Below are positions 26,948 to 36,373 of a DNA stretch of 64,000 nt, one piece after another; position 1 is the stretch's first letter, and the number at the start of each line of letters is the position of its first letter. The DNA is from Streptomyces sp. NRRL S-1022. Lineage in GTDB: Bacteria > Actinomycetota > Actinomycetes > Streptomycetales > Streptomycetaceae. A program made the translations under genes and the position numbers. The notes beneath the pieces are model-generated. The model saw only the letters and a list, made by a program, of their open reading frames with translations. It was not told the DNA's origin and ran no database searches. Where the stretch lies: NCBI RefSeq assembly GCF_000720135.1, contig NZ_JOIU01000001.1, positions 62,001 to 126,000 on the forward strand, written 5' to 3'.

Positions 26948-27792
26948 CGGGCCGAGTAGCCGGCGTCGACGGTCAGGGCGGTGCCGGTGACACGGCGGGA
27001 GCCGTCACCGGCGAGCCAGAGCACGGCCGCCGCCACATCGGCCGGGTCGACCAGGGTGTTCATCGGCTGGTCGGCGGTGAACAGCTCCTCGTGCTCGGCC
27101 GCCGGCACGCCGAGCGCCCTGGCCACCTCCGAGAGCATCCGGCCGTCCATGGCGGGTTCGTCCCGGATGTTGCCGGGGCACACCGCGTTGACGCGCACCC
27201 CGTACGAGGCGTAGTCGAGGGCACTGGCCTTGGTCAGGCCGACCAGCCCATGCTTGGCCGCGACGTATCCGGCGAAGTTGCGATAGCCCACCAGGCCCGC
27301 AGTGGACGCGATGTTGACGATGGAACCTGAGCGGCGTTCGACCATGGCGGGGGCGAACACCTTGGTGGCGCGCCAGGCACCTCCGAGGTCGATGTCCACC
27401 ATGAGCTGCCAGTCTTCCTCCGCCGTCTCGTGCACCGGCAGCCCCGAAGGCGCCACGATGCCCGCGTTGTTGACGAGCACGTGCGGCGCGCCGAAGCGGT
27501 CGTGCGTCCGCTCGCGCAGCTCGGTCAGGGCCGCGAGGTCCCGGACGTCGACGGCGGCGGTGAGCACGTCCGCCCCCAGGCGGCGGCAGGCGTCGGCGGT
27601 GTGGGCGAGCTGGCTCTCGGAGCCCAACGGGTAGGGGACGCCGGGAATCGGGGCGGCCACGTCGAGCAGGACCAGGTCCGCGCCCTCGGCTGCGAACGCC
27701 AGCGCGCAGGACCGTCCGGCGCCGCGCGCGGCGCCCGTGATCACGGCCGTGCGCCCTTCGAGGGTGCCGTCGGCCGGGTGTGCCGTGGTCAT
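26944..27792 (-). CDS. NRPS cluster: short-chain dehydrogenase/reductase
   Basis: 282 residues, classical SDR: cofactor motif ITGAARGAGRSCALAF (about 18-33), NNAG (about 105-108), catalytic Ser in NIASTAG and Tyr/Lys in YVAAK (about 177-181). The insert PIPGVPYPLGSESQL after the third strand and the GAARGAGRS start are typical of the carveol dehydrogenase-like subgroup, several of which are coupled to mycofactocin. Its role could be oxidation or reduction of a beta-hydroxy group on the product or a precursor. Overlaps MFS and C-domain genes by 4 bp each. Confidence 0.9.
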   Translation of the reverse strand: MTTAHPADGTLEGRTAVITGAARGAGRSCALAFAAEGADLVLLDVAAPIPGVPYPLGSESQLAHTADACRRLGADVLTAAVDVRDLAALTELRERTHDRFGAPHVLVNNAGIVAPSGLPVHETAEEDWQLMVDIDLGGAWRATKVFAPAMVERRSGSIVNIASTAGLVGYRNFAGYVAAKHGLVGLTKASALDYASYGVRVNAVCPGNIRDEPAMDGRMLSEVARALGVPAAEHEELFTADQPMNTLVDPADVAAAVLWLAGDGSRRVTGTALTVDAGYSAR

Positions 27793-29114
27793 CGGGCGCT
27801 CGCCTCCTCGTCCAACCGGGGCCCCGGGTCCGCGCCGGGCGCGGCCTCGTCTCCTGCGTCGTCGGTGCCGGGCCGCTCGTCCATGGCGCGCAGAGCGGGC
27901 CACCGCCAGCTGACGGCGATCAGGACGAGGTAGACGAGCGAGAAGCAGAGCATCGGGCCGCGCAGACCGGCCAGGTCCACCAGCCATCCGGCGGTCAGCA
28001 CGCCGAGCGGGGCGGAGGTGAGGGCCATGGCGCCGGTGAGGCCGAAGACCCGGCCGCGCAGATGCTCGGGGACTCGCTCCAGCATGACCGTCGAGAGCAT
28101 CGGGTTGAGCGGTCCGCCGGCCACCCCGACCAGGAAGCAGATCACCGTCACGCCGATGGTGCCGGGCTGGAGGTAGAGCGCCATGCGCAGTACGGCGACC
28201 ACCGCGAAGCAGCCGAACAGGGTGTAGCGGCGGTTGGACAGTATGTTCCGGCTCGCGGGGCCGTACAGGAAGGTGCCCACGATGGCACCGATGCCGACCG
28301 CGCCGAGGAACCAGCCCATGGCCGCGCTGCTGTGCAGCACCTTCTGGGCGTACACCGGCAGGAAGAGCGGGGTGAAGGCGTCGTCGAGGAAGTTGGTGAC
28401 CACGACGAAGGCCGTCATCGCTCCGATCACCGGCATCGTCCTGACCAGGGCCGCGCCTTCGCGGAGCTGGCCGAAGAAGCCGGGCCCGGCCGGCGCGTCA
28501 CCCTGGGGCTTCCTGGGCTCGGTGACCGGCACCGCGAACGCGACGAGCGCGGCGGCGACGAGGAAGGTCGCGGCGTCGACGTACATGCCGACGGCCGAAC
28601 CGGTCGCCGCGATCAGCACGCCGGCCAAGGGCGCGCCGGCCACCAGGCCGAGCCGGGGGGCCGCCTGGTACCAGGAGTTGACGCTCTCCAGCCGTGCCCC
28701 GGCGTTTTCGATGACGGGCTTGAGCAGAGCCATCCGGGCGGCGGTGGCGGGGGTCGCCACGACCGTGCGGACGAACAGCAGGGCGAGCAGCAGCGGAATG
28801 GGCAGCCCCGTGGTGGCGTCCAGCAGCGGTACGAGCAGCACCAGGAGGCCGGCCGCCAGATCGGACAGCACGCTCAGCCTGCGTCCGCCGAACCGGTCGA
28901 CCAGGACACCGCCGACGGCGCCCGCGAAGATCAGCGGCAGCGCGCCGATGAACCCGGCGAGACCGGTGGTGGCGGTCGAGCCGGTGGTGTGCAGGACGAA
29001 CAACGGCACCGTCACGACCGTGACCGCGTTGCCGAAAGCCGACAGGTACTGGGCCGTCAGCAGGGCCACGAGGGGGCTGCGGTGCGGCGCAGCCGTTGCG
29101 GCGGCCTCGGTCAT
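27789..29114 (-). CDS. NRPS cluster: MFS exporter
   Basis: 441 residues, 12 predicted membrane helices, of the macrolide-efflux-like MFS group: QYLSAFGNAVTVVTVPLFVL in TM1 and VDRFGGRR in the loop between TM2 and TM3, the conserved MFS signature. The C-terminal 40 residues are hydrophilic and acidic. It likely exports the finished compound and gives self-resistance. Being translationally coupled inside the biosynthetic operon ties its expression to production. Confidence 0.9.
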   Translation of the reverse strand: MTEAAATAAPHRSPLVALLTAQYLSAFGNAVTVVTVPLFVLHTTGSTATTGLAGFIGALPLIFAGAVGGVLVDRFGGRRLSVLSDLAAGLLVLLVPLLDATTGLPIPLLLALLFVRTVVATPATAARMALLKPVIENAGARLESVNSWYQAAPRLGLVAGAPLAGVLIAATGSAVGMYVDAATFLVAAALVAFAVPVTEPRKPQGDAPAGPGFFGQLREGAALVRTMPVIGAMTAFVVVTNFLDDAFTPLFLPVYAQKVLHSSAAMGWFLGAVGIGAIVGTFLYGPASRNILSNRRYTLFGCFAVVAVLRMALYLQPGTIGVTVICFLVGVAGGPLNPMLSTVMLERVPEHLRGRVFGLTGAMALTSAPLGVLTAGWLVDLAGLRGPMLCFSLVYLVLIAVSWRWPALRAMDERPGTDDAGDEAAPGADPGPRLDEEASAR

Positions 29115-32100
29115 GTCTGTGCCCCCTGTCGGTTCCGTCGCTCCCGGTTGAGCCGTGCAAAAAGACGTTCCATGCTTTCCTCGGTCACTCCGGTCACACC
29201 CGGAAGGCCGTCCGGGAGCCGGGTCCGCCGCTGAGCCGCGATGAGGTCGCGCAGTTCACGGACCGCGGCCCCGGCGGCCTCGTGGACGGCGGTGGCGTCC
29301 ACCGCGGCGGGGTTGAACAGCCAGCGCAGGACGACGTGGCCGTCGCGCACCCCGACCGCGATGTCCACGTCCACCTCTCGCTCCGCCTCGGCGTTGCCGG
29401 TGGCGGCGGTCTGCGCCGAGGCGGTGAAGAGGCCGGCCGAACCGTCGACCGGGTCCGTCAGCTCACCGAGGTGGTTCACGATGACCCGGGGCCGTTGCAG
29501 GGCCGTGAACTCCGCGCGCAGAGCGGGTTCGGCGGTGTACGCCAGCAACCCGAACGTCTTGCCGGAATCGGGGATACCGCGCAACGCGGTGACCGTGGCG
29601 CGCAGGTCGTCCCCGGCCGGGCCGCCGGTGAGGGGCACCCGGAAGGGATGAGCGGCCGAGTAGAAGCCGACGGCCCGGTCCGGGTCCCAGCCGGGCAGCC
29701 CGGCCAGCGGGTCGCGGCCCAGGCCGATCAGCCACACCGACGGCTGGTCGTGGGGCGCCCAGGGGCGCAGCGCGCGGGCGACCGCGGTGAGGGCCGCCGC
29801 CTGCAACGTGGCGTACCCGTCCGGGGGCAGTGGCAGCGACACCTCGAACGACTGCTCACCGGCATAGGTGTTGGCACCGTCCAGCCGCCAGCGGTACGGG
29901 CCCGCGCCGGCCGACTGCGCCCGCCAGTACGGGGCGTGCGGTGCCGGGTCCACGTTCCTCACGACGGCCGCGTGTTCGGCGTAGCCGGCGCGTTCGGGGG
30001 CCAACGGCTCACCCCGGTAGGCAGCGGCCAGGTCGGCGATGACGATGCTCCAGGACATCCCGTCGATGACGAGGTGGCTCGCGCCGATGACGACGCGGTC
30101 GGCCTCGCCGGGGACGCCGGGCAGGTGACTGACGGCGAACAACGGCCCCGCGGCACGGTCGAAGCGGGCCCGCTGGGCGGCCACCACCTGTCCCGGGTCG
30201 GTTCCGGCCGGTTCCGCGGACCAGTGCCAGGCCGCGCCGGGCACGAGCCGCGCTCCGAGGGTGTCGTCGGGGCGCACGGCGGTGGTCAGCGTCGGGTGGG
30301 CGCGCACCACGTCCTCGGCCGCCTGTCGCAGACGCCCGGGGTCCAGCGGGCCGGCCGCGGTGAGGACGTGGCTGTGCGAGAAGTCCTCCACCCGGGACAG
30401 GCCCCGGCTGAGGAGCATCTCCTGCTCGGGACCGGGCGGACCGACGGGCGGGATGGGCGCAGGGCTCGTGGGGGTGTCGCGGCGGGAGGCGAGGAGCTGG
30501 GCGAGTCCGGTCGGGGTGGGGTGGGTGAAGACATCCTTGAGGGTGACGGTGAAGCCGTCGCCGCGCAGCCTGTGAGCGAGCCGGACGGCGAGCAGCGAGG
30601 TCCCGCCGCTGGTGAAGAACACCTCCCCGGGATCGGTCGATTCGACGCCCAGCACCTCGCACCAGGCCGTGGTGACCCGGGTGAGGATCTCGGCGGCGAC
30701 CGGTCCGGCCGCGGCATCGCCGGCCACGGTGCTGTCGCCGAGCAGCGGTGCGGGCGGCACGGGAAGGGCCTGGACGGGCCGCCGCAGCGGCTCGTCGGGG
30801 TGCCGCGTGAACTGCTCGACGAGCTGGAGCAGGCGATCGGCCATGGCGGCGACGGTGGTGTGCTCGAACAGCGCCGTGCGGTACTCGATGCGTCCGTAGA
30901 CGGTCGCCCCGACCCGCCACCAGGCAGTCGTCAGGTCCATGGTGGAGATGCCCTCGGGCACGGCGTTCGCGTACACCTCGGCGCCCGGGAGCTCCAGGGT
31001 CTGCGAGTCGTCGAGGTCGAGCTGCACCAGCATGGTCTGGAGCAGCGGGTACCGGTTGGCGGAGCGGTCCGGGGCAGCGGCCTCGACGATCTCCCCGAAG
31101 GGCACTTCGCGGTGGTCGGCCACGGCCGCGGCGGAACGCGCGACGGCCGCGAGCACGTCCTCGGGTGTCGGATTCTCCGGCAGCCTGATCCGCAGGGGGA
31201 CACTGGTCAGCAGGAATCCGATCAGCGGCTCCGCCTCCGGCTCGCTCCGGGTGGAGGTGGGGATGCCGATGATCAGGTCACGCTGGCCGGTGACCTCGTA
31301 CAGCAGCGCGGCGTAGACGGCGGTCATCGCCGTGGCGGGGGTGGTGCGGGCCTGCCTCGCACGCTGGAAGAACGCCTCGGCGACCGTGCCGTCGAGCGTG
31401 AAGTTGTAGTGCTCGCCGCTGTGGTCGGTGGTGTCGGGGCTGTGGTCGTAGGGCAGCGCGAGGCGCTGGGGTACGCCGTCCAGGAAGGTCCGCCAGAACT
31501 CGCGGTGGCGGGCACCGTGCGGGCCTGCGAAACGCTCCCGTTGCCAGTGAGCCCAGTCACCGAACTGGACGGGCATCTCGGCCACGCGCGGCGGACGCGC
31601 CTCGGCCAGCGCCCGGTAGTGTTCGAGGAGTTCCTCGTTGAGACGCACGTACGACCACTGGTCCACGAACGAGTGCGGCATCGTCTCGACGATCTGGTGG
31701 TCGTCCTCGGCCACCTTGGCGACCGCGAGACGCAGGACCGGGTCGGCGGCCAGGTCGAAGGGGCGGCGGACCTGCTCCGCGATGAATTCCTGCCGGCGCG
31801 CCTCGATCTCGTCGGCCGGTACCTCGGTGGTGTCATCACGCGTCAGGTCGGTGAAGCGGAGGTCCGCCCGCCGGTCGGGGTGCACCCGCAGGAAGGGACG
31901 GCCGTCCTCGGCCTCGGCTCCGGAGCGCAGCAGTTCGTGGCGGCTCACCAGGGCGTCCGCGGCGCGCCGGAAGAGATCCCGGTCGAAGGCCCCCCGTACG
32001 CGGAGCCCGTAGCCGAGGGTGTACGTGGTGGTCCCCGGGTCGAGCTGGTCGAGAATCCACAGGCGTTCCTGGTCCATGCCGAGCGGGAAGCGGTCCCGGG

Positions 32101-32224
32101 GCCCCGGCCTCGGGCGCAGTACCGGGCCGTTGCGGGCGGCGAGGCGGCTGGTGAGCGCGGCGCGCTGGGCGGGGCTGAGCCGGGCGAGCCGGTCCGTCAG
32201 CCGCTGGTCTGCCGGGGTGCTCAT
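29111..32224 (-). CDS. NRPS: C-PCP-E protein without an adenylation domain
   Basis: 1037 residues. An N-terminal linker (LARLSPAQRAALTSRL), a C domain (45-480), a PCP (505-575, Ser in TSGGTSLLAV) and an epimerization-type domain (590-1010, NHLGELTDP). No A domain lies between C and PCP. The C motif is PHSFVDQ (183-189): the second His and the Asp are kept, but the first His is Pro and the Gly is Gln. The E domain has SHLVIDG for HHxxxDG, and IGLGRD where EGHGRE is usual, so the Glu implicated in epimerization is missing. It must be loaded in trans, and epimerization is doubtful. The ATG overlaps the monooxygenase stop. Confidence 0.9.
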   Translation of the reverse strand: MSTPADQRLTDRLARLSPAQRAALTSRLAARNGPVLRPRPGPRDRFPLGMDQERLWILDQLDPGTTTYTLGYGLRVRGAFDRDLFRRAADALVSRHELLRSGAEAEDGRPFLRVHPDRRADLRFTDLTRDDTTEVPADEIEARRQEFIAEQVRRPFDLAADPVLRLAVAKVAEDDHQIVETMPHSFVDQWSYVRLNEELLEHYRALAEARPPRVAEMPVQFGDWAHWQRERFAGPHGARHREFWRTFLDGVPQRLALPYDHSPDTTDHSGEHYNFTLDGTVAEAFFQRARQARTTPATAMTAVYAALLYEVTGQRDLIIGIPTSTRSEPEAEPLIGFLLTSVPLRIRLPENPTPEDVLAAVARSAAAVADHREVPFGEIVEAAAPDRSANRYPLLQTMLVQLDLDDSQTLELPGAEVYANAVPEGISTMDLTTAWWRVGATVYGRIEYRTALFEHTTVAAMADRLLQLVEQFTRHPDEPLRRPVQALPVPPAPLLGDSTVAGDAAAGPVAAEILTRVTTAWCEVLGVESTDPGEVFFTSGGTSLLAVRLAHRLRGDGFTVTLKDVFTHPTPTGLAQLLASRRDTPTSPAPIPPVGPPGPEQEMLLSRGLSRVEDFSHSHVLTAAGPLDPGRLRQAAEDVVRAHPTLTTAVRPDDTLGARLVPGAAWHWSAEPAGTDPGQVVAAQRARFDRAAGPLFAVSHLPGVPGEADRVVIGASHLVIDGMSWSIVIADLAAAYRGEPLAPERAGYAEHAAVVRNVDPAPHAPYWRAQSAGAGPYRWRLDGANTYAGEQSFEVSLPLPPDGYATLQAAALTAVARALRPWAPHDQPSVWLIGLGRDPLAGLPGWDPDRAVGFYSAAHPFRVPLTGGPAGDDLRATVTALRGIPDSGKTFGLLAYTAEPALRAEFTALQRPRVIVNHLGELTDPVDGSAGLFTASAQTAATGNAEAEREVDVDIAVGVRDGHVVLRWLFNPAAVDATAVHEAAGAAVRELRDLIAAQRRTRLPDGLPGVTGVTEESMERLFARLNRERRNRQGAQT

Positions 32225-33342
32225 GCGGTCCTCTCGACGGCCGGGACACCAAGGTGGAAGAGGCTGGGCAGCGCATCCAGGACGTCGGAGGCCGGCAGCC
32301 CGAAGTCGATCAGGCAGCCCACCTCGTCGGCGCCCGCCTCGGCCAGGTCGGCCAGGACGGCCCGGGCCTTGGCAGGGCTGCCGAGGAGCGAGGGACCGGT
32401 CAGGAAATCCAGGTAGGCGCTCTCCAGCAGTACGAGTTCGTCGCTGCTGTCGGTCTGCTTGCGGAAGGACCGCAGGTAGGAGTGCATGGCCGGGCGGAGG
32501 AAGTCCTCCAGGTCCGGCCGGTCGCTGACATAGGCGTGTGCCATGACGACGACGTCGCCCTCGCCGGGATGACCGGCGTCCTTCCACGCCTGCCGGTAGC
32601 GGGCGATGTTCTCGCGCAGGGCGGGCATCGTCTGTCCGAGGAGCGCGGTCGCCACCCCGTATCCGGCCTGGGCGGCGGTGACGAAGGTCTGGGGGGTGCC
32701 GGTGGCGGTGAGCCAGACGGGCAGCTCGGGCTGGACGGGCCGGGGGCGGGTCAGCACCTGCGTCGTGGTGCCCGCGGTGGACGGGTACGGCAGGGTCTCG
32801 CCGCGCCACAGGGCGCGGATGTCCTCGATGGTGCGGCCGGTGACCGCGCGCCGGTCCTGGTAGTCCTCGCGGGCCAGGGCGAAGTCGTCCGGGTGCCAGC
32901 CGCTGCCGAAGGAGAGGCCGACGCGGCCGCCGGAGAGCCCGTCCACCACTGCCCACTCCTCGGCCACGCGGGCGGCGTGGTGCAGCGGGGCGGCCACACT
33001 GCCGGCACGGATCCGGATGGTGCTGGTGCGGGCGGCGACCGCGGCGGCCAGTACCGCCGGGTTCGGCGAGAAGCCGCCGAACTCGACGAAGTGCCGTTCC
33101 GGAAACCACACGGCGTGCTGGCCCGCCGCGTCGGCGGCGGCCGCCGCCTCCAGGACGAACGCGTAGTAACCGGCGGCGTCGGCGTGGTCGGCGCTGGCGA
33201 AGAAGTAGAGACTGCGGCGCAGCCTCTCGGAGACTTCCGCCGGCCCCCGCCGCTGTTCGGCACGCCGGGCGCGCAAGCCCGCACTCAGCTGGCGTCGCTG
33301 TTCGGGGGTCAGCGCGTCCAGGCGCGCGGAGAGATCACTCAT
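32221..33342 (-). CDS. NRPS cluster: luciferase-like flavin monooxygenase (MupA/Atu3671 group)
   Basis: 373 residues. After a 35-residue leader (LTPEQRRQLSAGLRARRAEQ) comes a TIM-barrel bacterial-luciferase-like domain: SLYFFASADHADAAGYYAFV, HAVWFPERHFVEFGGFSPNP, RVGLSFGSGWHPDDFAL and LLGSPAKARAVL. This subgroup is usually embedded in or next to NRPS/PKS modules and hydroxylates carrier-bound intermediates with reduced flavin. The leader looks like the linker found at the N-terminus of NRPS proteins and may dock to the preceding synthase. Reduced flavin presumably comes from the reductase at 20554. The 8-bp overlap with the PKS gene indicates tight coupling. Confidence 0.9.
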   Translation of the reverse strand: MSDLSARLDALTPEQRRQLSAGLRARRAEQRRGPAEVSERLRRSLYFFASADHADAAGYYAFVLEAAAAADAAGQHAVWFPERHFVEFGGFSPNPAVLAAAVAARTSTIRIRAGSVAAPLHHAARVAEEWAVVDGLSGGRVGLSFGSGWHPDDFALAREDYQDRRAVTGRTIEDIRALWRGETLPYPSTAGTTTQVLTRPRPVQPELPVWLTATGTPQTFVTAAQAGYGVATALLGQTMPALRENIARYRQAWKDAGHPGEGDVVVMAHAYVSDRPDLEDFLRPAMHSYLRSFRKQTDSSDELVLLESAYLDFLTGPSLLGSPAKARAVLADLAEAGADEVGCLIDFGLPASDVLDALPSLFHLGVPAVERTA

Positions 33343-36300
33343 GGCTGGTCTGCCCCTCCTCGCTCTCGATCTCCTCCAGCAGCCGCAGCAGGGCGACGTC
33401 GTCGCGTTCGGCGGCGAGTTCCTCGGCCCGGGCGATGAACCCGGTGAGGGAGGAGTTCTCGTACAGGTCCTGGAGCCGGATCTCCACCAGGAGGGCGTCG
33501 TTGACGACGCTGACCAGGTGGGCGGCGTGCAAGGACGTGCCGCCGAGGTCGAAGAAGTTGTCCTCGGGGCGTATTTCGGTGATGCCGAAGGTGTCCTGCC
33601 AGAGGGCCCGGACGGCTTCGGCCGTCGACGTCTCCTCGGCCGGCTCCTCAGCGGCCGCGGTGACGGGGCCGCCCTCGTCGGCCGCGGTGACCGGTTCCGG
33701 CGCGGGCGCGTCGGCCGGACGGGCTTCGAGGGGCTGGGCCTCCGGGGCAGCCACCCAGTGCCGCTGGTCGGCGAAGGGGTAGGCCGGCAGCGCCACGACG
33801 CGGGCGGGCCGTGCGGGGCCGGTCGGTGCGTGACCCGCGGTCCACAGTGCCGCCAGGGCGCGGTACCAGTCGGCGCTCTCGTCGCCGCCGGCACGGCCTG
33901 CCGCGTCGACGACTGGGAGGTCGCGCTGTGCGGCAAGGGCGGCCCGGCGGACCTCTGCGGTGGCCGCGTGCGACCGGTGCAGGCCGAGGACGCTGTCCGG
34001 GGCGGCTTCGAGCAGTGCGGTGACCGCGTCCGTGAAGCGGACCGGGCTGCTCAACTGGCTTCCCCAGTAGGCCGGGTCGACCGCCTCGGCGTCGGTGAGC
34101 AGCGCGCCGGTGAGCCCGGAGACGATGGGCACGGCGGGTGCCGAGAGCGTCAGGGTGGCGACGAACTCCTGGAACTCCTCGGCCGCCTTGGCCATCGCGC
34201 GCGAGTGACCGGCGCGGGTGACGGGCAGACGCGTGGTGCGGACACCCGCCTCGGCGCAGCGTCCCTCGAAGGCGGCCAGCGCCTCTTCCGGGCCACCACA
34301 GACGGTGTTGTCCGGCCCGTTGAGCACGCAGACGTCGACCTCCAGGCCGGCCGCGAGCCGGACGGCGGCCTCCTCCCCGGCGCGCACGGCGGTCATCGCC
34401 CCGGGTTCTGCCGAGGCCATCAGCCTGCCGCGCCGCACGACGGCGGCCACCGCGTCGGGTACGGAGAAGACACCCGCGTGAGCGGCCGCGGTCAGCTCTC
34501 CGACGCTGTGTCCGAGCAGCAGCCCCGGGACCAGGCCGTGCCGCTCGGCGTGGCGCAGGCCCGCGAGGCCGAGGATCAGCAGCAGCGGCTGGACCACGGC
34601 GGTGTCGAGCAGGCGCGGGTCGTCGGCCGGCCAGTTCCGGGCGTCGGAGAGGTCGGGGCCGCCGGCCCGGCCGACCTCGGCGGCGAGTTCGGCCAGGTCC
34701 GCCGCGAAGCCGTCGTCGACGGTGGCGAGCCCGGCTCCCGCACCGGCGAGCGGGACGCCCTGGCCGGGCAGCACGACGGCGAGCCGCGGCGCGGTCACGG
34801 CGCGACGGCTGTCGTTCCCGGTCAGTGCGGTCAGCTCGGCGAGGAGGCGGTCGCGGGCCTCGGCAGGATCGGCGGGCAGGACGGTCGCCCACCGCTCGGG
34901 CAGTGCCCTGCGGTGGTGCCACAGGGTGCCGGTGAGTTCGGCCACGGGGACTTCGGCGCCCTCGCCGTCGAGCCACGCCGCCAGGTCGCGGGCCCTGCGC
35001 TCAAGGGCTTCGGGGGTGGCCGCGGACAGCACGGCGAGGTGGGGCTCGCGCCGCACCGCCGGCGCCTGTTCGGCCGAGCCGGTGGGCCGGGGCGCGGCGG
35101 TCAGCAGCACGTGGCAGTTGGTGCCGCCGAGTCCGAACGAGCTGACGCCCGCGGTACGGGGCCGGTCGGCGGGCCAGGGGCGGGAGACACGCGGCAGTTC
35201 GAAGGACGCGGAGCCCAGCGCCACGTCGGGGCCGTCGCCGGGCTGGGACGGGGTCGGCGGCACCACGCCCGTCTCGACGGCGAGGACGGCCTTGATCAGG
35301 CCGATGACGCCGGCCGCCGAGTCGCAGTGCCCGATGTTCGGCTTCACCGCGCCCAGGGCCAGCACGGAGTCCGCGGGCCGGCTGCCGTACACCTCGGCCA
35401 GGGCGGCGAGTTCGACCTGGTCACCCAGGGCCGTACCGGTGCCGTGCGTCTCGACGTAGCCGACGTCGGCCGGTTCCAGCCCCGCGACGGCCAGGGCCTC
35501 GCGCATGACGTCGGCCTGGCCCTGCGGGCTGGGCGCGGTGGGACTCATGCGGGCGGCGCCGTCGTTGTTGACGGCGCTGCCCAGCAGGTGGGCGCGGGCG
35601 TTCTCACCGGTTCCCGGCAGGTCGGAGGCCCGGCGCAGCACCACGATCCCGGCGCCGCTGGAGGGTACCGTCCCGGCCGCGCTCTCGGTGAAGGCGCGGC
35701 ACCGGTTGTCGGGGGAGGTGATGCCGCCCTCGGTGAAGGCGTAGCCCTGTTCCTCGTCCAGGTGGACCGTGGCTCCGCCCGCGATCGCGATGTCGCACTC
35801 GTAGGTGAGCAGGCTCCGGATCGCCTGGTGGACGGCGACGAGGGAGGTGGAGCAGGCGGTCTGGACCGTGATGGCGGGACCGGTCAGGCCGAGCCGGTAC
35901 GCCAGGCCGGTGGCGAGGAAGTCGCGTGAGTTGCCCAGGGCGAGCTGTTCGGTGCCGAGGACGCGTACCGTCTTCTCGTCCTTGAGTACGTGCTCGCGGT
36001 AGTAGGTCTCGCTGCCGCACCCGACGAACACTCCGATGCGGCCCGTGGCGCGTTCCGGGTCGATGCCGGCGTCCTCCAGGGCCTGCCAGGCCACTTCGGT
36101 GAGGACGCGGTGCTGCGGGTCGGTCGCCGCTGCCTGGGCGGGCAGCATGTTGAACAGGTCGGCGTCGAACCGGTCGAACCGGTCGATCTGTCCCGCGCGC
36201 AGCCCACCGTCGGGCGCGGCGGCCCGCAGGGAGACGACACCGTCGGTGATCGACTTCCAGAAACCGTCGGGATCGGAGCTGCCGGGCACGCGCAGGGACA

Positions 36301-36373
36301 TGCCCACGACGGCGACAGTGTCCGTGTCCGCCGAGACCGTACCGGGGTCGTGGTCCTGGCTGTACTCGCTCAC
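33335..36373 (-). CDS. type I polyketide synthase module (KS-AT-ACP)
   Basis: 1012 residues. The KS (15-440) has Cys174 in QTACSTS, His310 in ETHGTGT and His349 in KPNIGH, a complete catalytic triad. The AT (about 540-830) has GHSVGE with Ser near 622. The ACP (about 920-990) has Ser in LGGTSLHAA. No KR, DH or ER, so a beta-keto group would remain unless processed in trans by the SDR. The usual AT specificity motif (HAFH for malonate, YASH for methylmalonate) reads RAGHS, so the extender unit is uncertain. The acidic C-terminal tail (LRLLEEIESEEG) may dock to the next protein. GTG start. Confidence 0.93.
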   Translation of the reverse strand: MSEYSQDHDPGTVSADTDTVAVVGMSLRVPGSSDPDGFWKSITDGVVSLRAAAPDGGLRAGQIDRFDRFDADLFNMLPAQAAATDPQHRVLTEVAWQALEDAGIDPERATGRIGVFVGCGSETYYREHVLKDEKTVRVLGTEQLALGNSRDFLATGLAYRLGLTGPAITVQTACSTSLVAVHQAIRSLLTYECDIAIAGGATVHLDEEQGYAFTEGGITSPDNRCRAFTESAAGTVPSSGAGIVVLRRASDLPGTGENARAHLLGSAVNNDGAARMSPTAPSPQGQADVMREALAVAGLEPADVGYVETHGTGTALGDQVELAALAEVYGSRPADSVLALGAVKPNIGHCDSAAGVIGLIKAVLAVETGVVPPTPSQPGDGPDVALGSASFELPRVSRPWPADRPRTAGVSSFGLGGTNCHVLLTAAPRPTGSAEQAPAVRREPHLAVLSAATPEALERRARDLAAWLDGEGAEVPVAELTGTLWHHRRALPERWATVLPADPAEARDRLLAELTALTGNDSRRAVTAPRLAVVLPGQGVPLAGAGAGLATVDDGFAADLAELAAEVGRAGGPDLSDARNWPADDPRLLDTAVVQPLLLILGLAGLRHAERHGLVPGLLLGHSVGELTAAAHAGVFSVPDAVAAVVRRGRLMASAEPGAMTAVRAGEEAAVRLAAGLEVDVCVLNGPDNTVCGGPEEALAAFEGRCAEAGVRTTRLPVTRAGHSRAMAKAAEEFQEFVATLTLSAPAVPIVSGLTGALLTDAEAVDPAYWGSQLSSPVRFTDAVTALLEAAPDSVLGLHRSHAATAEVRRAALAAQRDLPVVDAAGRAGGDESADWYRALAALWTAGHAPTGPARPARVVALPAYPFADQRHWVAAPEAQPLEARPADAPAPEPVTAADEGGPVTAAAEEPAEETSTAEAVRALWQDTFGITEIRPEDNFFDLGGTSLHAAHLVSVVNDALLVEIRLQDLYENSSLTGFIARAEELAAERDDVALLRLLEEIESEEGQTSHE

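Noticed and set aside
29096..32416. A plus-strand frame of 1106 codons opposite the C-PCP-E gene
   Set aside because: Same reason: low-information composition and antisense to recognised domains.
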